Below are positions 54,601-61,391 of a stretch of 64,000 nucleotides of DNA, piece by piece; positions within the stretch are counted from its first letter, which is position 1; each line of letters begins with the position of its first letter. The notes beneath the pieces are model-generated. The model saw only the letters and a list, made by a program, of their open reading frames with translations, was not told the origin of the DNA and did no database searches. Source of the stretch: Ignavibacteria bacterium (GTDB lineage Bacteria; Bacteroidota; Ignavibacteria; Ignavibacteriales; SURF-24); contig JAAXKN010000001.1 of the NCBI GenBank assembly GCA_025612375.1, positions 228,669-292,668 on the forward strand, given 5' to 3'. Both the position numbers and the translations under genes were made by a program.

Positions 54601-54815
54601 AGATCAGAATCTTCTTTGAATCCCCTTATATTCACCCCGTCGAAAGTGCGCACTCCCATACTCATGCAAAACCAGAGGAATCCTCTTTTATCCTCAAAGG
54701 TGGAAAAGGTGGCATTTTTGCTCTGAGCAAAGTCGAAATAATGTTTAAATGAATATTCCTGAGGGAATGCCATAACAGGAAAAAGAAGTAAAAAAGATAA
54801 AACTCTTAATTTCAT
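51660..54815 (-). CDS. Reg_prop/Y_Y_Y sensor histidine kinase
   Basis: The 1051-aa receptor kinase has a signal peptide (MKLRVLSFLLLFPVMAFPQ), about 13 periplasmic Reg_prop blades (KGNCWLGTTEKGILRYSPWN type), a Y_Y_Y domain (GIDYRCPEGVQYQYRLNGQD), a transmembrane helix (about 743-764), coiled coil, HisKA with FFSIISHDLKSPFNA (phospho-His837) and HATPase_c (NLVSNGIKFTWPGG, DNGIGM, KGTGLGL). Unlike the hybrid systems of Bacteroides it has no receiver or AraC domain. The ATG at 54815 opens on the signal peptide; the frame extends to 54872. No response regulator is adjacent. Confidence 0.92.
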   Translation of the reverse strand: MKLRVLSFLLLFPVMAFPQEYSFKHYFDFAQSKNATFSTFEDKRGFLWFCMSMGVRTFDGVNIRGFKEDSDLLDRNVYHAIQDSKGNYWFAMPTGVGKYDGVRLVRSEKLSKVNRLFEAKDGSIWAACDRYLARYYKGKWTKITSLKDGSEIVFVKDITSDPEGNVLFMCRNGILKFNGSSLFWVYEDKMSNAISCDKAGSLWFATKENLIVWDSHGFNILLGLAKYGIKVVNSICNDSRGNTWIGTDAGLFRYKNNKLVLIPVTNNSYYKTIFSVNESSDGVLWVSMLTGVCRMIPKNYEIFDAAQGLDISLVSGISEDNSGNYWFYSYKGGTCRLTGNVFTKNLLSGKLDPSEIITVCAARDGSLWFGANNSGSLYRLKNGKLSVLPTDPRLKKITQIKEGPDNTIWFQSVEDVYHYDGTKAVMLCKPGTLYTGIINGKERVLYKKDPHRSEFLNSTDRRIWLQSAKGVTTPDNSVFIPTRFNGSNEKFSYTAIAVDNKGNCWLGTTEKGILRYSPWNKTYECISSRQGLNSNDVTSMTFDKQNNLWIGTKSGLSELNVNEYNRSGKIIFKNFGVEDGFPRCNNDAIFCDKEGNVWVGVLDKVAKISAEKTCEPFFSYNPGVYITNVSFLYDTANIFSYSKGMDPKTGLPVNLRLPYNKNHLQFSFAGIDYRCPEGVQYQYRLNGQDYYWSKLNRNNDVIFRNLEPGEYTFTVIARNKDGQWSKEAASFTFRILPPFWKTWWFYLLVSVSGIGFIFSYIRIRTNYLEKLVAQRTTELNEEKQKVENINSELEKNRYQLTKINELQAKWLDDLAESERYLKEVNSSKDKFFSIISHDLKSPFNALLTYSESVVENIDHISQEELREFTIKVSRYSRNVYSLVENLLDWSRIQTGRMEYSPKEMGLLAAVREALMVQEASASKKRINLVNLMTAEITVFADKNMVSAILNNLVSNGIKFTWPGGKIEVSARRDGGFATVTISDNGIGMEESEVSKLFKIDSHFFKNGTTGEKGTGLGLILSRELIEKNGGFISVESKPGHGSSFSFTLPLA

Positions 54816-54987
54816 ATATTTTGTTATATTAGAGTTTCCATTAAGGGATAATTCTTTCCCTTTAAGCAGCACTGACTGTGACTGCAGGAAAAAATTTTAA
54901 TTTTTGCTGAATTAAAATATAAAAAGATTTCAAATTATGCATTCCGAATTTTAATTATTCTCATTTATTAAACAGTAAGGCTATTAC

Positions 54988-55968
54988 ATGAAAAAATTTA
55001 CGCTGCCGGGAACGGACCTTGAAGCATCCAGAATTGCACTTGGATGCATGACTTTGGGCAAAAGCTGGGACAAAGAGCCTCTGGATGAACAGACAAAGAA
55101 AGATGCAGTTGTTTCAATACGTGCGGCACTGGATGAAGGGATAAACTTTTTCGACCACGCCGATATTTATACCATGGGTAAATCCGAAGAGGTGTTCTCC
55201 TCTATCTGGAAGGAAGAACCGGGACTGAGGGACAAAATAGTTCTGCAGTCCAAATGCGGGATACGGTTTCTTAACGATCCCAGAGAGGGTTTTCCTCAGA
55301 GATACGACTTCAGTTATGAGCACATTATAAATTCAGTTGAAAAAAGTCTTGGGCGCTTAAAGACAGATTATCTGGATATACTGCTTCTGCACCGCCCAGA
55401 TCCCCTGGTCGAGCCGGAAGAAGTGGCAAAAGCCTTCGACAGGCTTTTCTCTGAAGGGAAAGTCCGCTATTTCGGAATCAGCAATCACACCGGAATCCAG
55501 ATAGAGCTATTAAAAACATGTGTAAAGCAGCCGTTAGTGGTTAACCAGATGGAGCTCAGCATTCTGCATCCGGACCTGATTGATGCAGGAATTATAACAA
55601 ACCAGAGAAAGCCTCAGCACCAGGTGCGCGGGGAAGGTACTTTGGACTACTGCAGGATAAATAACATTACCGTACAGGCCTGGAGCCCGCTGGCACAGGG
55701 ACTTCTTACGGGAAAACCTGCGGCAGAGGATAATGAGGTAGTTGAAAATACATTCCGCGTCATCAGGCAGATGGCCGAAGAGAAAAATGTAAGTCCCGAG
55801 GCAATAGCTGTTGCCTGGATACTAAGGCATCCTGCAAATATACAGCCGGTAGTGGGAACGACAAAACCTGAAAGGATAAAAGCCTGTGCAGAGGCAGACC
55901 GTATTGAGCTTTCAAGAGAAGAATGGTACACGCTCTTTACTGCAGGAAGGGGCCGGATGGTTCCATGA
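54988..55968 (+). CDS. Aldo/keto reductase (YdhF-like)
   Basis: This 326-aa NADPH-dependent carbonyl reductase has a TIM-barrel fold and a readable catalytic tetrad: Asp and Tyr in FFDHADIYTMGKSEE, Lys in LQSKCG and His in LLLHRPDPL. The cofactor end shows WSPLAQGLLTG and HPANIQPVVGTTKPERIKAC. The overall wording is close to the YdhF group. The physiological substrate is unknown. It is divergent from the propeller kinase across about 170 bp and is followed by a bidirectional terminator. Confidence 0.92.
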   Translation: MKKFTLPGTDLEASRIALGCMTLGKSWDKEPLDEQTKKDAVVSIRAALDEGINFFDHADIYTMGKSEEVFSSIWKEEPGLRDKIVLQSKCGIRFLNDPREGFPQRYDFSYEHIINSVEKSLGRLKTDYLDILLLHRPDPLVEPEEVAKAFDRLFSEGKVRYFGISNHTGIQIELLKTCVKQPLVVNQMELSILHPDLIDAGIITNQRKPQHQVRGEGTLDYCRINNITVQAWSPLAQGLLTGKPAAEDNEVVENTFRVIRQMAEEKNVSPEAIAVAWILRHPANIQPVVGTTKPERIKACAEADRIELSREEWYTLFTAGRGRMVP

Positions 55969-56013
55969 GGAATTATGAATTTTGAGTTTTAAGTTTTGAT
56001 AAGGAGCTTTAAC

Positions 56014-56058
56014 AGGGCGCCATAAAGGTTTAGTTCATAAAGGTTTAGATGGCGCCCT
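56014..56058. terminator. Bidirectional terminator with internal direct repeat
   Basis: AGGGCGCCAT pairs with ATGGCGCCCT, followed by a T-run. The loop region carries a repeated AAAGGTTTAG. It separates the convergent aldo/keto reductase and DUF2279 genes. Confidence 0.8.
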
Positions 56059-56075
56059 TTTTATAATTACAAATC

Positions 56076-57152
56076 TTAAAATCTAAGGCTTCCGAGGTTG
56101 ATGCGGAATGGGTAGAACATGTAAAACCTGGTTCCCTTTTCTGTAAATTCCACTGCCGGCAGTGGAAGCTTAAGATAGTTCAGGCTCTGCCTGGCCCAGT
56201 TCCAGAACCATCCGCCTTCAGGCAGAAGCCTTACAAGATTAAGATCGAGTCCCAGAATGTAGCGCCTTACAGAGAGCTGATCAGGCGGGCCGTTAGGATC
56301 AGGATTAGCATCAATGGCATCGCCGCCGTAACCAATGGCGACGTTCAGCCATTTTGGCCAGTACTTCTTTTCATTTTCACCTAAAATGTTATAGACGTCC
56401 ACCGACCACCAGAAGGTGGAGCTGTTATAGTCATCTATAAATGTCCTTGGGCGCAAAATGATAGGTTTGCCCGTCCATTCTGAGGGCACGAACTGCCACT
56501 TGGGCGTAATATTCTGCAGGAAGGGGTTATAATGCTGAGCCAGGAAAAAGCCGGCACCCAGGGCATCAAAATACCAGTCCGAAGGGCTGAAGCCCCAGTT
56601 TTTTGCATACCCATCCTCAGTTTCAACATAAGTCTGGTATGCAAGTGCTAGTGCACTTCCCCAGACGGCCGAGGCTTCGTAACTGACTCCGGAGGCCATA
56701 AGCCCCTCGCTTAAGACATAAGACGTGATATAGCATCCGAAGGAATGCCCTGCCTTATCGACCTGCAGAGCAGAAAACCAGTCCTCCTGGAAATGGAATG
56801 CCCCCCTGTTATCGCTCCACCATGCATTACGCTGGTTAATATGAAGCCCCACAATTGCACCGAGGTATATCCCCCCGACAATTGAGGCAGTAAGGGGTTT
56901 AATCTTAGTCTCTGTAAGCGGCAGTGAGCCATCTAAAGTGTATCGTCTTTCGCCGGCATAAGTAAAGTCACTGAGCGCAAGGTGTTTTGGAGCTGTTTCA
57001 GGATCAGCCAGCGATGAATCGGAAAGCGATGAATCGGCATCGGCCATTGTTACAGCTCCCAGAGGGTTTACAGCTGATGTGATCTGCCAGACAAGGAGCA
57101 GAAGAAACAGAACAGTATATTCCGGTATATTTTTTCTCAGTTTATTGAACAT
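56076..57152 (-). CDS. DUF2279 family envelope protein
   Basis: The 358-aa protein has an N-terminal hydrophobic segment (TVLFLLLLVWQITSAV) and a DUF2279/YfiM-like core with FHFQEDWFSALQVDKAGHSF, YITSYVLSEGLMASG, YQTYVETEDGYAKNWGFSPS and DWYFDALGAGFFLAQHY. The C-terminal third is beta-rich (YILGLDLNLVRLLPEGGWFW). The conserved D-K-x-G-H-x and PSDWYxDxLG residues suggest an intramembrane or lipid-facing active site, but no activity is established. The next gene upstream encodes a small outer-membrane-like protein. Confidence 0.75.
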   Translation of the reverse strand: MFNKLRKNIPEYTVLFLLLLVWQITSAVNPLGAVTMADADSSLSDSSLADPETAPKHLALSDFTYAGERRYTLDGSLPLTETKIKPLTASIVGGIYLGAIVGLHINQRNAWWSDNRGAFHFQEDWFSALQVDKAGHSFGCYITSYVLSEGLMASGVSYEASAVWGSALALAYQTYVETEDGYAKNWGFSPSDWYFDALGAGFFLAQHYNPFLQNITPKWQFVPSEWTGKPIILRPRTFIDDYNSSTFWWSVDVYNILGENEKKYWPKWLNVAIGYGGDAIDANPDPNGPPDQLSVRRYILGLDLNLVRLLPEGGWFWNWARQSLNYLKLPLPAVEFTEKGTRFYMFYPFRINLGSLRF

Positions 57153-57206
57153 TATTCAGCACCGCAACAGATTTATGATTTTATCCGGTAAATTAATTAA
57201 GATAGT

Positions 57207-57785
57207 TTAATGGACGCCTAATCTTAAAGTAAAAAGTGAATTAAAGCTGCTAAGGTCTTTATTTTGAAGTCCGATATAGCCATCCATGCCTGTTACGTAC
57301 CTGTAGCTCAAACCGAGTCCCAGGTGCAGAAGGCGTGTAAGATCTGCCTCCAGGGAAAGCTGAGGCTCCCAGATAAGTAAGCTTTGCCCGTAGTATCCGG
57401 CGTGGGGAATTGAGCTATCCTGAACTTTTGGTTTCAGGCCGCCCCCGCCCATAAAGAAAAGAATGGAACCGTGTAAAAAGCTTTTAGAAGGATAGAGGTA
57501 TTCAATTTCAAGCCCGCCGCAGTTAAAGCCTGCCTGGAGCCTCCGGCCGCTTAAAGGGTCCACCTCGTTAGTTTCAACTTTATTTACAAGGCCGTAGAAA
57601 GCACCGCCAAGGAAAAAACCGCCGCTTATTTCCCAGCCGGCTCTTCCCCCTGCAATAATGCTGTTCTGTCCTATGATAGAACCGCTTTTAATTACAGCCG
57701 CAGCATAAGCCCCGTGCCCGGTCTGGGCAGAAGAAGTTGTTCCAATAAGGGTAATTAATAAAGCCAAAGCAGCAAAAATTCGCAT
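57207..57785 (-). CDS. Outer-membrane beta-barrel-like small protein
   Basis: The 192-aa protein has a signal peptide (MRIFAALALLITLIGTTSSA) followed by glycine-rich amphipathic strands (GGRAGWEISGGFFLGGAFYG, LLHLGLGLSYRYVTGMDGYI) and a C-terminal LFTLRLGVH end, as in eight-stranded barrels. I chose the ATG at 57785 on the signal peptide; the frame reaches 57851. It is 54 bp upstream of the DUF2279 gene and probably co-transcribed. The function is unknown. Confidence 0.68.
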   Translation of the reverse strand: MRIFAALALLITLIGTTSSAQTGHGAYAAAVIKSGSIIGQNSIIAGGRAGWEISGGFFLGGAFYGLVNKVETNEVDPLSGRRLQAGFNCGGLEIEYLYPSKSFLHGSILFFMGGGGLKPKVQDSSIPHAGYYGQSLLIWEPQLSLEADLTRLLHLGLGLSYRYVTGMDGYIGLQNKDLSSFNSLFTLRLGVH

Positions 57786-57894
57786 ACGGGAATTCCAATA
57801 AATAGTAACAGGATAGTCAGACAAATATAAACAAAAATTATCAATGTGCACAATAAGGCGGTTTACCCGGCAAGGGAGGAAATTTAGTCATTTA

Positions 57895-58611
57895 TCAGAT
57901 GCTTCCGCCGATTGGTTTCATGATTATCTTCTCTGTCACAAGGGTTTCGTTCTGTTTATAGACCGATACCATCATGCGTGCAATTTCGAAGGGGTCCATC
58001 ATTTTACTGCCATGTTCTTTAAGCATTTCCCCCGGCCACATTGGTGTGCGTGTAGGCCCCGGAAAAATATCAATTACCCTGATGTTGTATTTTCTGACCT
58101 CTTCCCTCAGGACGTCTGAATAGGCTTTAAGTCCTGCCTTGGAAGCCGAATAGGCACTGCTGTTTGCCAGGACCTCAAGCGCGGCGGTTGAAACGACATT
58201 TATTATTGTCCCCCCTTTTCTTTTAATCATTCCGGGCAGGACGGCCTTAATGGTATAAATTGAACCCAGGAGATTAGTCCCAATTATTTCCTTAATTTCA
58301 TCCAGTGAGTTTTCTTCGGCAGGCTTAAATGAGGTTACCCCGGCGTTGTTGACGAGGCAGTCTATATCCCCTCCAAGGGAGCTAATTCTGCCCATGGTTA
58401 CCTCTATGGCCGAAGGCAGGCTGATGTCGCATGGGAATGTATAGAGTGAAAGGTTTTCTTCTCTTAGTTCCGCCTTCAGCCCTTCCAGCAGGTCTTCCCT
58501 TCTTGAAGAAGCAAAGGTCTTAAAACCCTGGCGGGCAAATTCAATGGCAGTGCACCTGCCAATACCTGAGGCTGCACCGGTTATCCAAACGACCGGGACA
58601 TTCTTATCCAT
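57895..58611 (-). CDS. SDR oxidoreductase, candidate sepiapterin reductase
   Basis: A 238-aa Rossmann-fold reductase with TGAASGIG (11-18), NNAG (88-91), catalytic Ser141 and YSASK (Tyr154, Lys158). The sequence alone says only classical SDR. Context is more telling: its ATG overlaps the TGA of folE by one base, and folE overlaps a 6-pyruvoyl-tetrahydropterin synthase-type gene. The third step of tetrahydrobiopterin synthesis is an SDR (sepiapterin reductase), so that role fits. A pteridine or unrelated ketone reductase is possible. Confidence 0.8.
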   Translation of the reverse strand: MDKNVPVVWITGAASGIGRCTAIEFARQGFKTFASSRREDLLEGLKAELREENLSLYTFPCDISLPSAIEVTMGRISSLGGDIDCLVNNAGVTSFKPAEENSLDEIKEIIGTNLLGSIYTIKAVLPGMIKRKGGTIINVVSTAALEVLANSSAYSASKAGLKAYSDVLREEVRKYNIRVIDIFPGPTRTPMWPGEMLKEHGSKMMDPFEIARMMVSVYKQNETLVTEKIIMKPIGGSI

Positions 58612-59204
58612 CAGTATCTTGAAAATGAGACTAAATTCAGGAATTCAGCTCTTGTACGGGCATCCTCCTTAAAAAGGCCGTGCATTGCGCTTGCTGTTGC
58701 CGCAGAATTCTGCTTTTCCACGCCGCGCATCATCATACACATATGCCGTGCCTCGGAGACGACCGCTACCCCCTTGGGTTCCAGGTACTCTTTTATTGTG
58801 TCTGCTATCTCCTGAGTCATACGTTCCTGGACCTGAAGGCGGCGCGAGAATACTTCAACTATGCGTGGAATTTTGCTGAGGCCTACAATTTTCCCGTTCG
58901 GGATATAGGCTACGTGCACCTTGCCGAAGAAAGGCAGGAGGTGATGCTCACAAAGGCTGAAGAAATCTATATCCTTTACAACCACCATTTCATCATAGCG
59001 TTCCTCGAAAATTGCCCCGTTGAGGACCGTTTTAATGTCTTTTTTGTATCCCTGGGTCAGGAATTCATAAGCCTTGGCCACCCTGTGAGGGGTTCTTAAG
59101 AGCCCTTCGCGGTGCGGGTCTTCACCCAGTTCCTCAAGAAGCATTTTTACCTGGGCTTCCACTACGTCCAGATTAATGTGCCTATTCTCCTTTGTATTCA
59201 ACAT
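58611..59204 (-). CDS. folE: GTP cyclohydrolase I
   Basis: This enzyme opens GTP and recloses it to 7,8-dihydroneopterin triphosphate, the entry point for folate and biopterin. At 197 aa it has the usual length. The zinc ligands are Cys85 and His88 in [17 protein letters not shown] and Cys156 in [30 protein letters not shown] and the C-terminal RAEFLNLV match FolE1. It overlaps the upstream PTPS gene by 23 bp and the downstream SDR by one base. Confidence 0.96.
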   Translation of the reverse strand: MLNTKENRHINLDVVEAQVKMLLEELGEDPHREGLLRTPHRVAKAYEFLTQGYKKDIKTVLNGAIFEERYDEMVVVKDIDFFSLCEHHLLPFFGKVHVAYIPNGKIVGLSKIPRIVEVFSRRLQVQERMTQEIADTIKEYLEPKGVAVVSEARHMCMMMRGVEKQNSAATASAMHGLFKEDARTRAEFLNLVSFSRY

Positions 59205-59589
59205 AATTATTTTCCGTTTCGTATAATTTTACTGAAAAAAGCCTGCCGGAAGTGATTTTATCTTTTAACTCTTTCCATATGGCAACGGCTAAGTTTTCTG
59301 TTGTGGGTATAATTCCTTTTAAGAAATCCACCTCGTAATTTAAGTGCTTATGGTCTACTTTATCAATAACGTTTCTTAAAATTATTTCCTTAAGGCATTT
59401 TATATCGATAAGGTAGCCTGTTTTGGGGTCAGTTTCCCCTGCAATTACTACCTCCAGGATATAATTATGCCCGTGTCCGTACTGGTTGTTGCATTTACCG
59501 TATATACTTCTGTTTTCATTGTCATCAAGCTTTGGGTTATGCAAGCGGTGCGATGCGCTGAAGACTTCCCTGCGGGTAACATATAGCAT
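59182..59589 (-). CDS. 6-pyruvoyl-tetrahydropterin synthase-type (PTPS-II) enzyme
   Basis: The 135-aa T-fold enzyme keeps the zinc histidines (His14 in FSASHRLHN; His39 and His41) and the catalytic cysteine as [13 protein letters not shown]. The spacing is C-x5-HGH, as in eukaryotic PTPS and bacterial PTPS-II, not the C-x3-HGH of QueD. Further landmarks are [21 protein letters not shown] and [11 protein letters not shown]. The predicted reaction is dihydroneopterin triphosphate to 6-pyruvoyl-tetrahydropterin. Queuosine synthesis is less likely, since no queC/queE is nearby. It is first in a three-gene operon. Confidence 0.87.
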   Translation of the reverse strand: MLYVTRREVFSASHRLHNPKLDDNENRSIYGKCNNQYGHGHNYILEVVIAGETDPKTGYLIDIKCLKEIILRNVIDKVDHKHLNYEVDFLKGIIPTTENLAVAIWKELKDKITSGRLFSVKLYETENNYVEYKGE

Positions 59590-59642
59590 TTCTGATAACC
59601 TTTCTCATTTATTGCACTGAAAAGCCACTTTTGAAGATTTTT

Positions 59643-59669
59643 GGGATGAGGCCTTTAAGGCCCCATCCC
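59643..59669 (-). terminator. GC-rich hairpin after bcp (weak terminator)
   Basis: GGGATGAGGCC pairs with GGCCCCATCCC with one mismatch, 8 bp past the bcp stop. No T-run follows on the minus strand. Confidence 0.35.
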
Positions 59670-59676
59670 CTATATT

Positions 59677-60153
59677 TCAGCTTACTGTTTCTTTTCTGCT
59701 GCCGATTACGTTCATAACCTCTTCAACGTGGCCATCGACTTTGACTTTCGGGAAAACCCTCATTATTCTGCCATTTTCATCTATAACAAACGTTGTGCGT
59801 TCAATTCCCATGGACTTTTTGCCGTACAGATTCTTCTCCTTCCAGACCTCATATTCCTGAATCACCTGTTTATCCGGGTCGCTCAGGAGTGTAAAAGGAA
59901 GCTCGTACTTGGAAGCAAACTTCTTATGCGAGGCTTCAGAGTCGGCACTGATACCAAGAACCACGGCGTTCAGTTTCCCGAATTCCGGCAGATTATCCCT
60001 GAAGCTGCAGGCTTCCTTTGTACAGCCCGGAGTATCGTCCTTGGGATAAAAATATAGTACCACTTTTTTCCCGTGAAAATCCTTCAAAGAAACTGTATTT
60101 CCGTTACTATCCTTTAATGAAAACTCAGGTGCTTTATCGCCTTCTTTGAGCAT
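59677..60153 (-). CDS. bcp: Thiol peroxidase BCP (peroxiredoxin)
   Basis: This 158-aa peroxiredoxin of the PrxQ/BCP class reduces hydrogen peroxide and organic peroxides with thioredoxin. The peroxidatic Cys44 and resolving Cys49 lie in [15 protein letters not shown], and [20 protein letters not shown] follows as usual. I chose the ATG at 60153 because of the AAGGAG six bases upstream and the canonical [11 protein letters not shown] start; the frame extends to 60312. It lies downstream of the dodecin gene. Confidence 0.95.
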   Translation of the reverse strand: MLKEGDKAPEFSLKDSNGNTVSLKDFHGKKVVLYFYPKDDTPGCTKEACSFRDNLPEFGKLNAVVLGISADSEASHKKFASKYELPFTLLSDPDKQVIQEYEVWKEKNLYGKKSMGIERTTFVIDENGRIMRVFPKVKVDGHVEEVMNVIGSRKETVS

Positions 60154-60277
60154 ATTATCTCCTTTTTTAAGTTTTAACGTTTTACAATTAAAAAGAAGTT
60201 CCGTATTAACAGTTCCAGGTAGAGTGTACCTTTCCTGCCATGAATTTATTTTGAACTTCCTTTCGGGAGGAATTACA

Positions 60278-60481
60278 TCATTCTGAAATTTTCCTGCCGA
60301 TTTTGACGGCAACCTGGAACTCCACTTTCCCCTCCTGTGTAACGCGGCCCCTTTCCTCGACGACGTGGAACCATGCTACCGGGTGGTTCTTGTTTGCTTC
60401 CATGACGGCATTTTTTACCGCCTCTGAAGAGCTTTCATAGGAAACTCCTACAATTTCAATGATTTCAAACGTTTTCGACAT
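60278..60481 (-). CDS. Dodecin (flavin-storage protein)
   Basis: The 67-aa protein has the one-domain dodecin pattern: [20 protein letters not shown], then [11 protein letters not shown] with the flavin-stacking Trp, and [13 protein letters not shown]. Dodecins form hollow dodecamers that bind FMN or riboflavin and quench photochemistry. AAGG precedes the ATG. The gene is upstream of bcp with 124 bp between. Confidence 0.92.
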   Translation of the reverse strand: MSKTFEIIEIVGVSYESSSEAVKNAVMEANKNHPVAWFHVVEERGRVTQEGKVEFQVAVKIGRKISE

Positions 60482-60634
60482 ATCCTTTTCTTCCTATTAG
60501 ATTGTTGAAAATAGTGTAAGTTACAATAAGATCATGAAAATCCCGGATAAACTCAAAGATTTTTTGCCTCTGTGGTCAAATTATTAAGAATTGTTCTATG
60601 GGAAAAGAAAAACAGATAAATTTATTCTATACTA

Positions 60635-60663
60635 TTGATTATAAAGGACAAAAATTCTATTTT
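60635..60663 (+). promoter_or_regulatory. Promoter of the fur-feoA-feoB operon
   Basis: TTGATT (60635-60640) and TATTTT (60658-60663) are 17 bp apart, 42 bp before the TTG start. I saw no clear Fur box in the same region. Confidence 0.55.
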
Positions 60664-60705
60664 TACACAGACTAAATCTAAATAACATAAAAAAATAATA
60701 CGAAA

Positions 60706-61152
60706 TTGAAAGCAGAAGCCGAAGAAAAATTCCGGGAATTCCTGAAAAACGGGAAAAACCGCATCACGCCTGAAAGATTTGAGGTATTAAACGCCGCCCT
60801 GGATTACCAGGGGCATTTCGGGGCCGACGACCTCTACATCGCAATGAAAAAAATGAACTCCAGCGTCTCCAGAGCCACTGTTTACAACACGGTGGAACTC
60901 CTCGAGCAGTGCCAGATAATATCCAAAAGAAATTTTGGCGACAATATGAACCGCTATGAAAGCAGTTTCGGAAAGACTAACCATGAGCACCTTGTATGTA
61001 CGAGCTGCGGAAGTATTATAGAATTCAATGCCCCAGGACTAGATGAGATCATTGAAGAAGTCTGCAGAAAAGAAGGCTTTAACATGACAAACTACACATT
61101 TAACATTTTTGGCAAATGCTCTAAAGAAAATTGCGGTAATAAAGATGAATAA
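60706..61152 (+). CDS. Fur family metal-responsive regulator
   Basis: The 148-aa regulator has a winged helix (residues 1-80, with VSRATVYNTVELLEQCQII as the recognition region) and a dimerisation/metal domain with HEHLVCTSCGSIIEF and two Cys pairs (CTSC and CSKENC) for structural zinc. It starts with TTG at 60706; an upstream Shine-Dalgarno is weak. Being first in a feo operon, an iron-sensing role is likely, but a Per- or Zur-like role is not excluded. Confidence 0.88.
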   Translation: MKAEAEEKFREFLKNGKNRITPERFEVLNAALDYQGHFGADDLYIAMKKMNSSVSRATVYNTVELLEQCQIISKRNFGDNMNRYESSFGKTNHEHLVCTSCGSIIEFNAPGLDEIIEEVCRKEGFNMTNYTFNIFGKCSKENCGNKDE

Positions 61153-61366
61153 CACACTAGACAAAGCAAAAAAGGGCACCTACATCACGGTGATATCACT
61201 ACCCCAGGGGTTACTTAAAGTACAGTTAATAAGGCTTGGAATAACCGAAGGGTCGAAGGTTTACTGCCTGGAACGCCTGCCCGGCGGGACTGTTGTGCTG
61301 CAGAAAAGCCGCCAGGAAATTGCCATTGGATATGACCTGGCCAAAAAGATTATAATTGCAAACTAA
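61145..61366 (+). CDS. feoA: Ferrous iron transport accessory protein FeoA
   Basis: The 73-aa SH3-like protein (GTYITVISLPQGLLKVQLIR, LGITEGSKVYCLERLPGG, EIAIGYDLAKKIII) modulates FeoB. The ATG at 61145 overlaps the regulator gene by eight bases and is preferred to the upstream open frame. It is followed closely by feoB. Confidence 0.9.
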   Translation: MNNTLDKAKKGTYITVISLPQGLLKVQLIRLGITEGSKVYCLERLPGGTVVLQKSRQEIAIGYDLAKKIIIAN

Positions 61367-61391
61367 ATTGCTCAAAAAAAAGAAAAACAAA

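Noticed and set aside
59182-59589. queD of the queuosine pathway
   Set aside because: The cysteine-histidine spacing is C-x5-HGH and no queC or queE is present; biopterin-type is preferred, although QueD activity is not formally excluded.
60482-60705. Fur box upstream of the feo operon
   Set aside because: The region is AT-rich and many loose matches appear, but none is a convincing inverted repeat.
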